Positions 45,291 through 53,149 of a DNA stretch of 64,000 nt are shown here, one piece after another. The DNA comes from Pelagibacteraceae bacterium AG-390-O04 (GTDB lineage Bacteria > Pseudomonadota > Alphaproteobacteria > Pelagibacterales > Pelagibacteraceae), in contig QCHE01000001.1 in the NCBI GenBank assembly GCA_003278065.1, forward strand, positions 98,752 to 162,751. The letters run 5' to 3'. The notes under the pieces are model-generated. The model searched no databases. It saw only the letters and a program-made list of their open reading frames with translations, and was not told the DNA's origin. A program made the translations under genes and the position numbers. The number at the start of each line of letters is the position of its first letter. Positions within the stretch are counted from its first letter, which is position 1.

Positions 45291-46064
45291 TTATCTGCTT
45301 CTTGCACCAGCTGAACTTACTGCAGCAGCCCAGATTACTAGACCAAATGCAATTTTGTTAATAAAGTCAGCTAAGTTGTAAACCACGTTAAGTGAGTTAG
45401 CATCTACACCACCTGTTAAGTAACCAAATACATAACCTAATGGATAAATTGCCCAACCTACAGTTACAATCATTCTCATTGCACTGAATGCAGTTACTAG
45501 AGATTTGTTACCACTCTTAGCAGCAGCTTTTCCAGCTTCACCTGAGAATATTTCATAAAGAATGTATACCCAACCAGCCATACCGATAATGAAACCAAGT
45601 GTAGCGTTGATGTATCCTGCTTCTCCTAAATATCCACCGATTAACATTACTAATGAACCGATTAACAATCTCCAGAAAATTCCAGAATTTGCTTTTCTTA
45701 CAGCTACTAGAATTAAATAGAACTCTATCATCTGTAATGGCACAGTAATTAACCAGTCAATATATCTATATACTGTTGGTGAATCGCCAGTCATCACCCA
45801 CACTTCTCTCATGTACATGTAGTGGATGAATGCAATACCAGTTACTAGCCCTGCAACAGTTACTGACGTTTTCCAGCCAGGAGCAACAGTGTTTCTCTCC
45901 ATGAAGAAGAACGCTGTAGCAGCCAACATACCCATTGAAATTATCCAGAAAGATATTCCAACGAAGTCATCTTGAGCTAACATCGTAGCAGAAGCTGCGT
46001 TTGCTACACCTGTAATTCCCAATAGGGCTACAGCTGCTAAAGCAAACAGTTTAAGTTTTTTCAT
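45291..46064 (-). CDS. Proteorhodopsin, blue-absorbing type
   Basis: This 257-residue seven-helix retinal protein has a signal peptide (MKKLKLFALAAVALLGITGV to ANA). Key residues are R100, the proton acceptor D103, donor E114, H81 and the retinal-binding K237 in ADFINKIAFG. In RYIDWLITVPLQMIEFYLIL the tuning site (position 105 of green proteorhodopsin, residue 111 here) is Gln, which indicates blue-light absorption. The D-T-E triad (D103, T107, E114) marks an outward proton pump. The ribosome-binding site GAGGGAG is strong, 6 bases before the ATG. No retinal-synthesis genes are seen nearby. Confidence 0.98.
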   Translation of the reverse strand: MKKLKLFALAAVALLGITGVANAASATMLAQDDFVGISFWIISMGMLAATAFFFMERNTVAPGWKTSVTVAGLVTGIAFIHYMYMREVWVMTGDSPTVYRYIDWLITVPLQMIEFYLILVAVRKANSGIFWRLLIGSLVMLIGGYLGEAGYINATLGFIIGMAGWVYILYEIFSGEAGKAAAKSGNKSLVTAFSAMRMIVTVGWAIYPLGYVFGYLTGGVDANSLNVVYNLADFINKIAFGLVIWAAAVSSAGARSR

Positions 46065-46281
46065 AAAAAACTCCCTCTTTAGTTAGTTTTTACTTATTTA
46101 GTTTATATAAACTAAGCTTAGGCTTCCCTAAGCCAAAGTTGAGCGTTAAATACCAAATATATAGAGATTATTGAAGACTTAAATGTCATTAATTTACATT
46201 GATTTTACTTACTTTTTAAAATTAAATACAATTTATAATTTAAAAATCTAATAAAAAGGCACAATCGAATCAAAAAAATCT
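46065..46281 (-). promoter_or_regulatory. Proteorhodopsin upstream region with two palindromes
   Basis: This is the longest intergenic stretch of the window, between divergent proteorhodopsin and acyl-CoA synthetase genes. Beyond the GAGGGAG ribosome-binding site (46071-46077) it holds an 18-bp perfect palindrome TTAGTTTATATAAACTAA (46098-46115). Directly next to it is a hairpin GCTTAGG-CTTC-CCTAAGC (46116-46133). Both probably lie in the proteorhodopsin leader or at its operator. I could not single out a convincing -35/-10 pair for either gene, although AT-rich candidates exist near 46145-46175. Confidence 0.55.
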
Positions 46282-48183
46282 ATGTCAGACAAATTTAATG
46301 AAATTTACCAAAAATCGATAAACAATCCTGAAAAATTTTGGAAAGATGCATCGGAAGATATATTTTGGTTTAAAAAACCCACTAAAGTTTTAAATAAATC
46401 TAACCCACCTTTCTTTAAATGGTATGAAGATGGAATAACAAACACATGTTACAATGCATTGGATGTTCATATTGATCAAGGAAAAGGAAATAAAACTGCT
46501 TTAATTTACGATAGTCCTATTACAGGAAACAAAAGTAAGTTTACTTATGAAGAATTAAGATCAAAAGTATCAAAATTTGCAGGTGCACTTAAAGATCAAG
46601 GTGTCAACAAAGGTGATAGAGTTATAATTTACATGCCAATGATACCCGAAGCAGTTGTTGCAATGTTAGCATGTGCAAGAATTGGTGCAATTCACTCTGT
46701 AGTATTTGGTGGATTTGCTTCTAATGAGCTTGCAAGTAGAATTGATGATAGTAAAGCAAAGCTTTTAGTTACTGCTTCTTGTGGTTTCGAACCTGGTAGA
46801 ACTGTTGAATACAAACCTCTTGTAGATGAGGCCGTTAAACAAGCTCAACATAAAATTAGTAAGATAATCTTATTCCAAAGAAAAGGTCACGAAGTTAAAT
46901 TGAATTCTCCAGTAGAAATGAGTTGGGATGAAGCTCTTGCAAATGCCAAAGATACTGATTGTGTAGAAATGAATTCAAATGAATTTGCTTATATACTTTA
47001 TACCTCTGGAACAACAGGAACACCTAAAGGTATAGTTAGAGATATTGGTGGTCACATCGTTGCATTAAAATGGACTATGAAAAATATATACAACATTGAT
47101 GAAGAAGATATTTGGTGGTCAGCTAGTGATATTGGTTGGATCGTTGGTCACTCTTATATTGTTTATGCACCACTGTTCAAAGGATGCACAACAGTTCTAT
47201 TTGAAGGTAAGCCAGTTGGAACACCTGATGCGGGAGCATTCTGGAAAATTATTTCTGATTATAAAGTGAAATCTTTATTCACTGCACCAACAGCTTTTAG
47301 AGCTATTAAAAAAGAAGACCCTGAGGGTAAGTTTTTTTCAAAATACGATTTAAGTAATTTTGAAAGTTTATTTCTTGCAGGGGAACGAGCTGATCCAGAT
47401 ACAATAAAGTGGGCAGAAAATTTACTAAAAGTTCCAGTAATTGACCACTGGTGGCAAACAGAAACAAGTTGGGCGATAAGTTCAAATTGTACTGGTATTG
47501 AAATGATGAAAACTAAATATGGCTCAGCATGTAAAGCGGTTCCGGGCTATGACGTAAAAATAATCAAATCAGATCAAACTTTGGCAAAGCCAAATGAAAT
47601 GGGAGATATAGTTGTTAAGCTGCCTTTGCCCCCAGGAACATTCCCTACTCTTTGGAATGCTGATCAAAGGTATAAAGAAAACTATATGTCAAATTATGAA
47701 GGTTATTATCAAACTTATGATGCAGGACACATTGATGAAGATGGATATATATGGATCATGTCTAGAACCGATGACATCATAAATGTAGCTGGTCATAGAT
47801 TGTCAACTGGTGCAATCGAGGAGGTTTTGTCTGAACATCAGTCAGTTGCTGAATGTGCTGTTCTTGGAATTGCAGATAAATTAAAAGGTCAATTACCAAT
47901 TGGATTAATTGTTTTAAAATCTGGCGTTGATAAAGATAACGATACAATTTCTAAGGAATGTATTCAAATGGTGCGTGACAAGATTGGTCCTGTAGCTGCA
48001 TTTAAAGTTGCAATAGTAATTAAAAGACTTCCAAAAACAAGATCTGGAAAAATTCTAAGAGGAACAATTAGAAAAATTGCTGATAATGTTGAATATAAAA
48101 TGCCTCCAACTATTGATGATCCTGCTATTCTTGATGAAATAAAACAAGACTTGATTGAAAACAAAATACTAAATAATGGTTAA
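46282..48183 (+). CDS. prpE: Acyl-CoA synthetase, propionyl/acetyl-CoA ligase type (PrpE/ACSS3-like)
   Basis: The 633-residue AMP-forming ligase has the P-loop-like ILYTSGTTGTPKGIVRD (res ~239-255), WWSASDIGWIVGHSYIVYAP, DHWWQTETSWAI, the hinge SRTDDIINVAGHRLSTGAIEE and the catalytic lysine in KTRSGKILRGTIRKIA. The IVRD after the P-loop motif and the Trp-rich blocks fit the propionyl-CoA synthetase branch more than canonical Acs, so propionate or another short acid is the likely substrate. Divergent from proteorhodopsin. It overlaps the SMR gene by 8 bp. Confidence 0.88.
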   Translation: MSDKFNEIYQKSINNPEKFWKDASEDIFWFKKPTKVLNKSNPPFFKWYEDGITNTCYNALDVHIDQGKGNKTALIYDSPITGNKSKFTYEELRSKVSKFAGALKDQGVNKGDRVIIYMPMIPEAVVAMLACARIGAIHSVVFGGFASNELASRIDDSKAKLLVTASCGFEPGRTVEYKPLVDEAVKQAQHKISKIILFQRKGHEVKLNSPVEMSWDEALANAKDTDCVEMNSNEFAYILYTSGTTGTPKGIVRDIGGHIVALKWTMKNIYNIDEEDIWWSASDIGWIVGHSYIVYAPLFKGCTTVLFEGKPVGTPDAGAFWKIISDYKVKSLFTAPTAFRAIKKEDPEGKFFSKYDLSNFESLFLAGERADPDTIKWAENLLKVPVIDHWWQTETSWAISSNCTGIEMMKTKYGSACKAVPGYDVKIIKSDQTLAKPNEMGDIVVKLPLPPGTFPTLWNADQRYKENYMSNYEGYYQTYDAGHIDEDGYIWIMSRTDDIINVAGHRLSTGAIEEVLSEHQSVAECAVLGIADKLKGQLPIGLIVLKSGVDKDNDTISKECIQMVRDKIGPVAAFKVAIVIKRLPKTRSGKILRGTIRKIADNVEYKMPPTIDDPAILDEIKQDLIENKILNNG

Positions 48184-48508
48184 AACATATTCCTTTTTAC
48201 TTATTGCTATATTTTGTGAGGTAGCTGGAACCATGTTATTGCCAGTATCACAAAATTTTTCAAAAGTTATTCCAACAATTTGTTTAACTGTATTTTATCT
48301 AATATCATTCTATTTAATGACATTTGTTATGGATAAGCTTCCTATAGCAATTGTTTATGCTACATGGAGTGGGCTTGGCGTTTTTACAATAGCAATACTT
48401 GGGTATTTCTTTTTCAAACAAACATTAGCATGGCAAGCTATTGTTGGATTGTTCCTAATTGTTATTGGAGTTGTTCTTGTTAATAGCTTTACAGGAAAGC
48501 TTAATTAA
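48176..48508 (+). CDS. Small multidrug resistance (SMR) family efflux protein
   Basis: This 110-residue, four-helix membrane protein of the EmrE family has the essential membrane glutamate in LLIAIFCEVAGTMLL (res ~8-22) and the conserved AIVYATWSGLGVFTIAILGYFFFKQ in helices 2-3. Such proteins swap protons for cationic drugs or polyamines, or export guanidinium. It overlaps the upstream ligase by 8 bp and the convergent dihydroorotase by 8 bp. The EmrE-like versus SugE/Gdx-like subgroup cannot be decided by eye. Confidence 0.9.
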   Translation: MVKTYSFLLIAIFCEVAGTMLLPVSQNFSKVIPTICLTVFYLISFYLMTFVMDKLPIAIVYATWSGLGVFTIAILGYFFFKQTLAWQAIVGLFLIVIGVVLVNSFTGKLN

Positions 48509-49808
48509 ATTCTAAAGGAGTTCCTTCAGGATCTCCTAGAATTTTACCTTCTTTCATTTTTATTTTTCCTGCAATAATAGTTGAAACAGGAGTTCCTTTA
48601 AATTCAACGCCATTAAAAGGCGACCATCCACATTTACTTTCAATATTTTCATTTTTTATTACAATCTTTTTATTCATGTCAACAATTGTAAAATCTGCAT
48701 CGTACCCTTCTTTTATAAAACCTTTGTTTTTTATTCCAAAAATTTTTACTGGATTTTCACACACAAGGCTTATCAATTGATTTAGAGATAACTTTCTCTC
48801 ATTAATATGATTTAACATAACAGGCATAAGAGTTTGAACCCCTGGCATTCCTGATGGTGAATTAGGATATTCTTTATCTTTATTAACTTTTAGATGAGGA
48901 GCATGATCTGAGCCAATGGTATCATTTAGATTTTTTTTAACTGCGTACCACAATTTATCATAATGAGATTTATCTCTAATAGGAGGATTCATTTGAGCAT
49001 AAGTACCAAGTTTATCATAACAGTCTGGGGCATAAATTGTTAAATGCTGTGGAGTAATTTCAAATGTAATGTTGCCTTTATGTTGTGATAAAAAATCTAC
49101 TTCTTCTTTCGTAGTTATATGAAGAACGTGGGCTTTCTTATTATACTTTTCAGCAATTCTAACAATTCGTCTAGTGGAAGACATTGCGCATTCAACACTT
49201 CTCCAGATTGGATGAGAGTGTACATCACCATTTTTAATTAACTTTTTATTAATATTTAAAATTGCTTCATCCTCAGAGTGAACAGCTACAACTTTAGAGC
49301 TATTTTTAAATACTGTTTCAATATCTTTCTCTTCTGCAACTAATAGATTACCAGTTGAAGATCCTGCAAAAAGTTTAATACCACAACAGCCCTCTAATTT
49401 TTTTAAATCTGCTAACTCATCAGCATTGTCTGCTGTTGCACCAAAATAAAAAGCATAATTACAATACATTCTATTTTTAGCGAGATCTAATTTTCTTTGA
49501 AATTCTTTTTTGTTTGATGTTGGTGGATTGGTATTTGGCATTTCAAATACCGCTGTTATACCTCCAGCAATAGCAGCTCTACTTCCAGAATGAAGATCTT
49601 CTGTATCTGTAGATCCTGGCTCTCTAAAATGAGTTTGTGTATCAATACAACCTGGTAAGATAGTTAAGCCCTCAGCATTTATAATTTCTTTAGCTTCTTC
49701 TTTAATTTGACCTATCTTTTGAATTTTTCCATCTTTGACAGAAACATCTGTATCTCTTAAATCTCCATCAATATAACATTGTCCATTTTTAATTATAAGA
49801 TCTAACAT
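48501..49808 (-). CDS. pyrC: Dihydroorotase (amidohydrolase family)
   Basis: The 435-residue cyclic amidohydrolase has LPGCIDTQTHFREPGSTDTEDL (zinc ligands HxR type, res ~53-74), GITAVFEMPNTNPPT, AVHSEDE, HVLHITTKEE and the last ligand in DTIGSDHAPH. It closes carbamoyl-aspartate to dihydroorotate in pyrimidine synthesis. The related allantoinase/hydantoinase branch is an alternative, but MPNTNPP and the overall length favour dihydroorotase (type I). Divergent from ygfZ with about 43 bp between starts. Confidence 0.88.
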   Translation of the reverse strand: MLDLIIKNGQCYIDGDLRDTDVSVKDGKIQKIGQIKEEAKEIINAEGLTILPGCIDTQTHFREPGSTDTEDLHSGSRAAIAGGITAVFEMPNTNPPTSNKKEFQRKLDLAKNRMYCNYAFYFGATADNADELADLKKLEGCCGIKLFAGSSTGNLLVAEEKDIETVFKNSSKVVAVHSEDEAILNINKKLIKNGDVHSHPIWRSVECAMSSTRRIVRIAEKYNKKAHVLHITTKEEVDFLSQHKGNITFEITPQHLTIYAPDCYDKLGTYAQMNPPIRDKSHYDKLWYAVKKNLNDTIGSDHAPHLKVNKDKEYPNSPSGMPGVQTLMPVMLNHINERKLSLNQLISLVCENPVKIFGIKNKGFIKEGYDADFTIVDMNKKIVIKNENIESKCGWSPFNGVEFKGTPVSTIIAGKIKMKEGKILGDPEGTPLEFN

Positions 49809-49851
49809 TTATGAAAAAAGTAATTATATTAAAAGTCAGACAGAAGCAATT

Positions 49852-50739
49852 ATGAATAAAAGTGTATACATATTAAAAGATCGAGCCATAATTTATGTAA
49901 ATGGCGAGGATGCAAAAGACTTTCTCCAAAATTTAATAAGCAATGATATTAATAAAGTAACTGAAAAATCTAGTTGTTTCGCATCTTTATTAACACCACA
50001 AGGTAAATTTCTTTATGAATTCATAGTGGTTAAACATAAATCAGGGTTTTTTATTGATTGTGAAAAAACTCAATCTGATGAAATATTTAAGCAATTAAAT
50101 CTTTATAAAATTAGATCAAAAGTTGAAATTTTGAATTTAAGCAACGAATTCGTTGTTGCATGCTTTGGATATGAGAAATATCTATCAATGGAGGACTCAA
50201 AAGATATTTTGGGTTTTACTTTCAAGTATAGAGAGGATCCAGTTATTTTAGATCCTAGAAATAAGAATTTGGGTGCTAGAATAATAATAAATCTAGAAAA
50301 GCTTTATTTGTCATTAAAAAAATTAGATCTTAAGGATGATAAAATTGAAAATTATTATATTCAAAGTCACAAGCTAGGAATTGTTCCTAAGAATTTGAAT
50401 AAATTGCAGAATAAATTATTTGGTATTGAGTGTAATTTTGAAGAGCTCAATGGAATTGATTTTAAAAAAGGTTGTTATGTAGGGCAGGAAAATACAGCTA
50501 GAATTAAACTGAAGAATAAACTTTCAAAGAGATTATTACCAATTGAAATTATTGATGGAAAATTAATCGAGGATGAAAAAATTTACAATAAAAATGTTGA
50601 GATTGGGAAAGTACTAATAAATGAAGATTACCCTTTTGCCTTAATCAAATTTTTAGATAAGAACTTTAATAAAGAGCAAATATTCAAAAGTGAAAATGCA
50701 ACATTTAAAATTATTAAACCCAAATGGCTCAAAATATAA
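49852..50739 (+). CDS. ygfZ: Folate-binding YgfZ/Iba57-like protein
   Basis: The 295-residue protein has a GcvT-like fold and the diagnostic KGCYVGQENTARI (res ~204-216), whose Cys is essential for the family's role in assembly or repair of Fe-S enzymes with tetrahydrofolate. The N-terminus reads ILKDRAIIYVNGEDAKDFLQNLISNDI and SLLTPQGKFLYEF, both conserved. Fe-S clients in this window include NadA, the 2Fe-2S ferredoxin and formate dehydrogenase. The stop lies five bases before the CCA end of the convergent tRNA-Leu. Confidence 0.92.
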   Translation: MNKSVYILKDRAIIYVNGEDAKDFLQNLISNDINKVTEKSSCFASLLTPQGKFLYEFIVVKHKSGFFIDCEKTQSDEIFKQLNLYKIRSKVEILNLSNEFVVACFGYEKYLSMEDSKDILGFTFKYREDPVILDPRNKNLGARIIINLEKLYLSLKKLDLKDDKIENYYIQSHKLGIVPKNLNKLQNKLFGIECNFEELNGIDFKKGCYVGQENTARIKLKNKLSKRLLPIEIIDGKLIEDEKIYNKNVEIGKVLINEDYPFALIKFLDKNFNKEQIFKSENATFKIIKPKWLKI

Positions 50740-50744
50740 GTATT

Positions 50745-50830
50745 TGGTGCGGCCAGAGAGACTCGAACTCTCATGGACTAGGTCCACACGGCCCTCAACC
50801 GTGCCTGTCTACCAATTTCAGCATGGCCGC
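50745..50830 (-). tRNA. tRNA-Leu (anticodon GAG)
   Basis: On the minus strand GCGGCCA at the 5' end pairs with TGGCCGC at the 3' end, followed by discriminator A and an encoded CCA. The anticodon arm is CACGG-TTGAGGG-CCGTG, giving anticodon GAG (reads CUC and CUU). A long class II variable arm (TGGACCTAGTCCA) and the T arm AGAG-TTCGAGT-CTCT confirm tRNA-Leu. The length is 86 nt including CCA. It lies alone between ygfZ and nadA, both on the opposite strand. Confidence 0.97.
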
Positions 50831-50885
50831 AATATGACCCACAATAAATCAATGACAAGTAGGTTTCAAATTGATAAATTTTAAT

Positions 50886-51875
50886 ATGGAATTTAATCAA
50901 GAAGTAAGAAAAGCGACAGACCCTATTTATAAAAAAATTTCAAAGGTTATGCCAGAAATTGAGTGGTCAATCCATGCTCCTTATATTCATAAGATTAATA
51001 AATTAAAAAAAGAAAAAAACGCTGTAATTCTTGCTCATAATTATCAGACACCAGAAATTTATCATGGTATTGCAGATTTCTCAGCTGACTCACTTGCTTT
51101 AGCAGTAGAGGCATCAAAAACTTCAGCTGATATAATTGTCATGGCAGGAGTTCATTTTATGGCTGAGACAGCGAAATTAATGAGTCCAAATAAAAAAGTT
51201 TTGCTGCCAGATATGAAAGCTGGCTGTTCTTTATCGTCATCTGTTACAGGTAAAGATGTAAGATTATTAAAAGAAAAATACCCAGGTGTTCCCGTTGTAT
51301 CATATGTAAATACATCAGCTGATGTAAAAGCTGAAACTGACGTTTGTTGTACTTCTGCTAATGCAGTTAAAATTGTAAAATCTTTAGGTGTGAAAAAAGT
51401 AATTTTCTTACCTGACGACTATCTTGCTAAATATGTTGCCTCACAAACAGATGTTGAAATTATTTCATGGAAAGGAATATGTATCGTACATGATCAGTTC
51501 AATGAAAAAGAAATTATTAATATTCGAAAAAATAATCCTGGTATTAAAATTATTGCTCACCCAGAATGTCCACCGGATGTGATTAAAGCAAGCGACTTTG
51601 CAGGCTCAACTTCTGGAATGATAAATTATGTTAGAGATAATCAACCCAAAAAAGTAATGATGGTCACAGAATGTTCGATGAGTGATAATATTCAAGTTGA
51701 AAATCCAAACGTAGAATTTATTAGACCATGCAATATGTGTCCTCATATGAAAAAAATTACCCTACCAAAAATATTGGAATGTTTAGAAAATGAAACTGGT
51801 GAAATTATTATGGATCGAAAGACAATAGATAAAGCCAGATTATCAGTAGAAAAAATGGTTGCTATCGGTAGATAA
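50886..51875 (+). CDS. nadA: Quinolinate synthase
   Basis: This protein of about 329 residues condenses iminoaspartate with dihydroxyacetone phosphate to quinolinate in NAD synthesis. The three 4Fe-4S cysteines are seen in MKAGCSLSSSV, AHPECPPDVI and PCNMCPHMK. AVILAHNYQTPEIYHGIADF-type and GVHFMAETAKLM blocks are standard. A TTG at 50871 would add five residues; I chose the ATG at 50886. nadC follows after 6 bp, but no nadB-like gene is next to them, so the source of iminoaspartate must be encoded elsewhere. Confidence 0.95.
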   Translation: MEFNQEVRKATDPIYKKISKVMPEIEWSIHAPYIHKINKLKKEKNAVILAHNYQTPEIYHGIADFSADSLALAVEASKTSADIIVMAGVHFMAETAKLMSPNKKVLLPDMKAGCSLSSSVTGKDVRLLKEKYPGVPVVSYVNTSADVKAETDVCCTSANAVKIVKSLGVKKVIFLPDDYLAKYVASQTDVEIISWKGICIVHDQFNEKEIINIRKNNPGIKIIAHPECPPDVIKASDFAGSTSGMINYVRDNQPKKVMMVTECSMSDNIQVENPNVEFIRPCNMCPHMKKITLPKILECLENETGEIIMDRKTIDKARLSVEKMVAIGR

Positions 51876-51881
51876 TTTTTT

Positions 51882-52715
51882 GTGCCTCAAATAAAATTAA
51901 GTAAAAACTTTATAAAAAATACTGTTAAACTTGCACTTAATGAAGATTTATATCCATTAGGAGATATAACTTCTAATCTAATAAAAAATAATAAAATAAT
52001 AAAAGCAAAATTAATATCAAATCAAGAAGCAGTGATTGGTGGTCTTTTATTTGTAAAACATGCTTTTTCATTAATTGATAAAAAGATAAAATTTTCTATA
52101 AAAAAAAAAGATGGATGTTATGTTAAAAAAAATTCATTGATTGCAACAATTCAGGGAAATGCTCAAAATATTTTAATTGCAGAGAGAGTAGCTCTTAATT
52201 TTTTATCCCATATTTCAGGTATATCTACAAAAACAAATAGATTTGTAAAATTAGTTGGAAAAAAATGTAAAATTTGCTGTACAAGAAAAACTATTCCAAA
52301 CCTAAGAGTAATTCAAAAATATGCTGTAAAATTAGGAGGTGGGATTAATCATAGATTTAATCTAAGTGATGAGTTTCTAATTAAAGATAATCATGTGACG
52401 AGCTCAAATATAAAAAAATTAGTTTCTTTAGCTATCAAAAATAAAAAAGGTAAAAAGATTACTGTTGAAGTGGATAATATAAGTCAACTCAAAGAAATAA
52501 TTGGATTAAAGTTTAATTGTGTTTTATTTGACAATATGAATAATAGAGATTTAAAGTTAGGAGTTAAACTTGCAAAAAAATATTACGAAACTGAAGCCTC
52601 TGGAAACATTAATCTTAAAACTATAAAAGGTGTAGCTGCAACTGGAGTTGATAGAATTTCAGTTGGAAGTATTACGCATAGTGCTCCAGCAATAGATTTT
52701 AAAATCGAATTTTAG
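51882..52715 (+). CDS. nadC: Nicotinate-nucleotide pyrophosphorylase (carboxylating)
   Basis: The 277-residue quinolinate phosphoribosyltransferase converts quinolinate to NaMN. Motifs: LNEDLYPLGDITSNLI, AERVALNFLSHISGIST, CCTRKTIPNLRVIQKYAVKLGGGINHRF (substrate-binding Arg/Lys), FLIKDNHV and ATGVDRISVGSITHSAPAIDFKIEF. The start is GTG, 6 bp after nadA. It is convergent with the MazG-like gene and shares a stop tetramer TTAG with it. Confidence 0.95.
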   Translation: MPQIKLSKNFIKNTVKLALNEDLYPLGDITSNLIKNNKIIKAKLISNQEAVIGGLLFVKHAFSLIDKKIKFSIKKKDGCYVKKNSLIATIQGNAQNILIAERVALNFLSHISGISTKTNRFVKLVGKKCKICCTRKTIPNLRVIQKYAVKLGGGINHRFNLSDEFLIKDNHVTSSNIKKLVSLAIKNKKGKKITVEVDNISQLKEIIGLKFNCVLFDNMNNRDLKLGVKLAKKYYETEASGNINLKTIKGVAATGVDRISVGSITHSAPAIDFKIEF

Positions 52716-53083
52716 TTTATAAACTTTGAAAGATCTGGTTTAAAGTAATTGGGCCCTTTCATTACTTTGCCATGCTCATTATAAATTGGTTTTCCATTCT
52801 CATCTAATTTACTCATATTTGAATTTTGAACCTCCTCAAAGCACTTATCTAAATCAATTCCAAATGCATGACCCGCTCCATATGTAACGTAAAGGATATC
52901 AGTTAAAGCATCAGCAACCTCTAATAAATCTTTAGCATTCATTGCCTCTGTAAGCTCGCTTAATTCCTCTTTTATGAGGTCTATTCTTAATTTATTGATT
53001 TTATCTGTGCTAAATGAAGGTTTATTTTTTACTTCTTGGCCAAAAGTTTTCATAAAAATTCCAACCTTACTAAAATTTGACAT
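52712..53083 (-). CDS. MazG-like/all-alpha NTP pyrophosphohydrolase family protein
   Basis: This 123-residue all-alpha protein has the magnesium-binding pattern EELSELTEAM (ExxE, res ~39-48) and EVADALTDILYV (ExxxD, ~55-66), followed by GIDLDKCFEEVQNSNMSKL and KGPNYFKPDL. It matches the phosphoribosyl-ATP pyrophosphohydrolase-like group that cleaves (d)NTPs to monophosphates, often seen as a housekeeping or phage nucleotide-pool enzyme. An AGGAG ribosome-binding site precedes the ATG by 5 bases. No sign of recent phage origin in base composition. Confidence 0.8.
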   Translation of the reverse strand: MSNFSKVGIFMKTFGQEVKNKPSFSTDKINKLRIDLIKEELSELTEAMNAKDLLEVADALTDILYVTYGAGHAFGIDLDKCFEEVQNSNMSKLDENGKPIYNEHGKVMKGPNYFKPDLSKFIN

Positions 53084-53149
53084 ATTGCTCCTGTAAGTTT
53101 TTTAAATTTAATGTATATTTATATTAGTTTAATATTTACTTATTAATCA

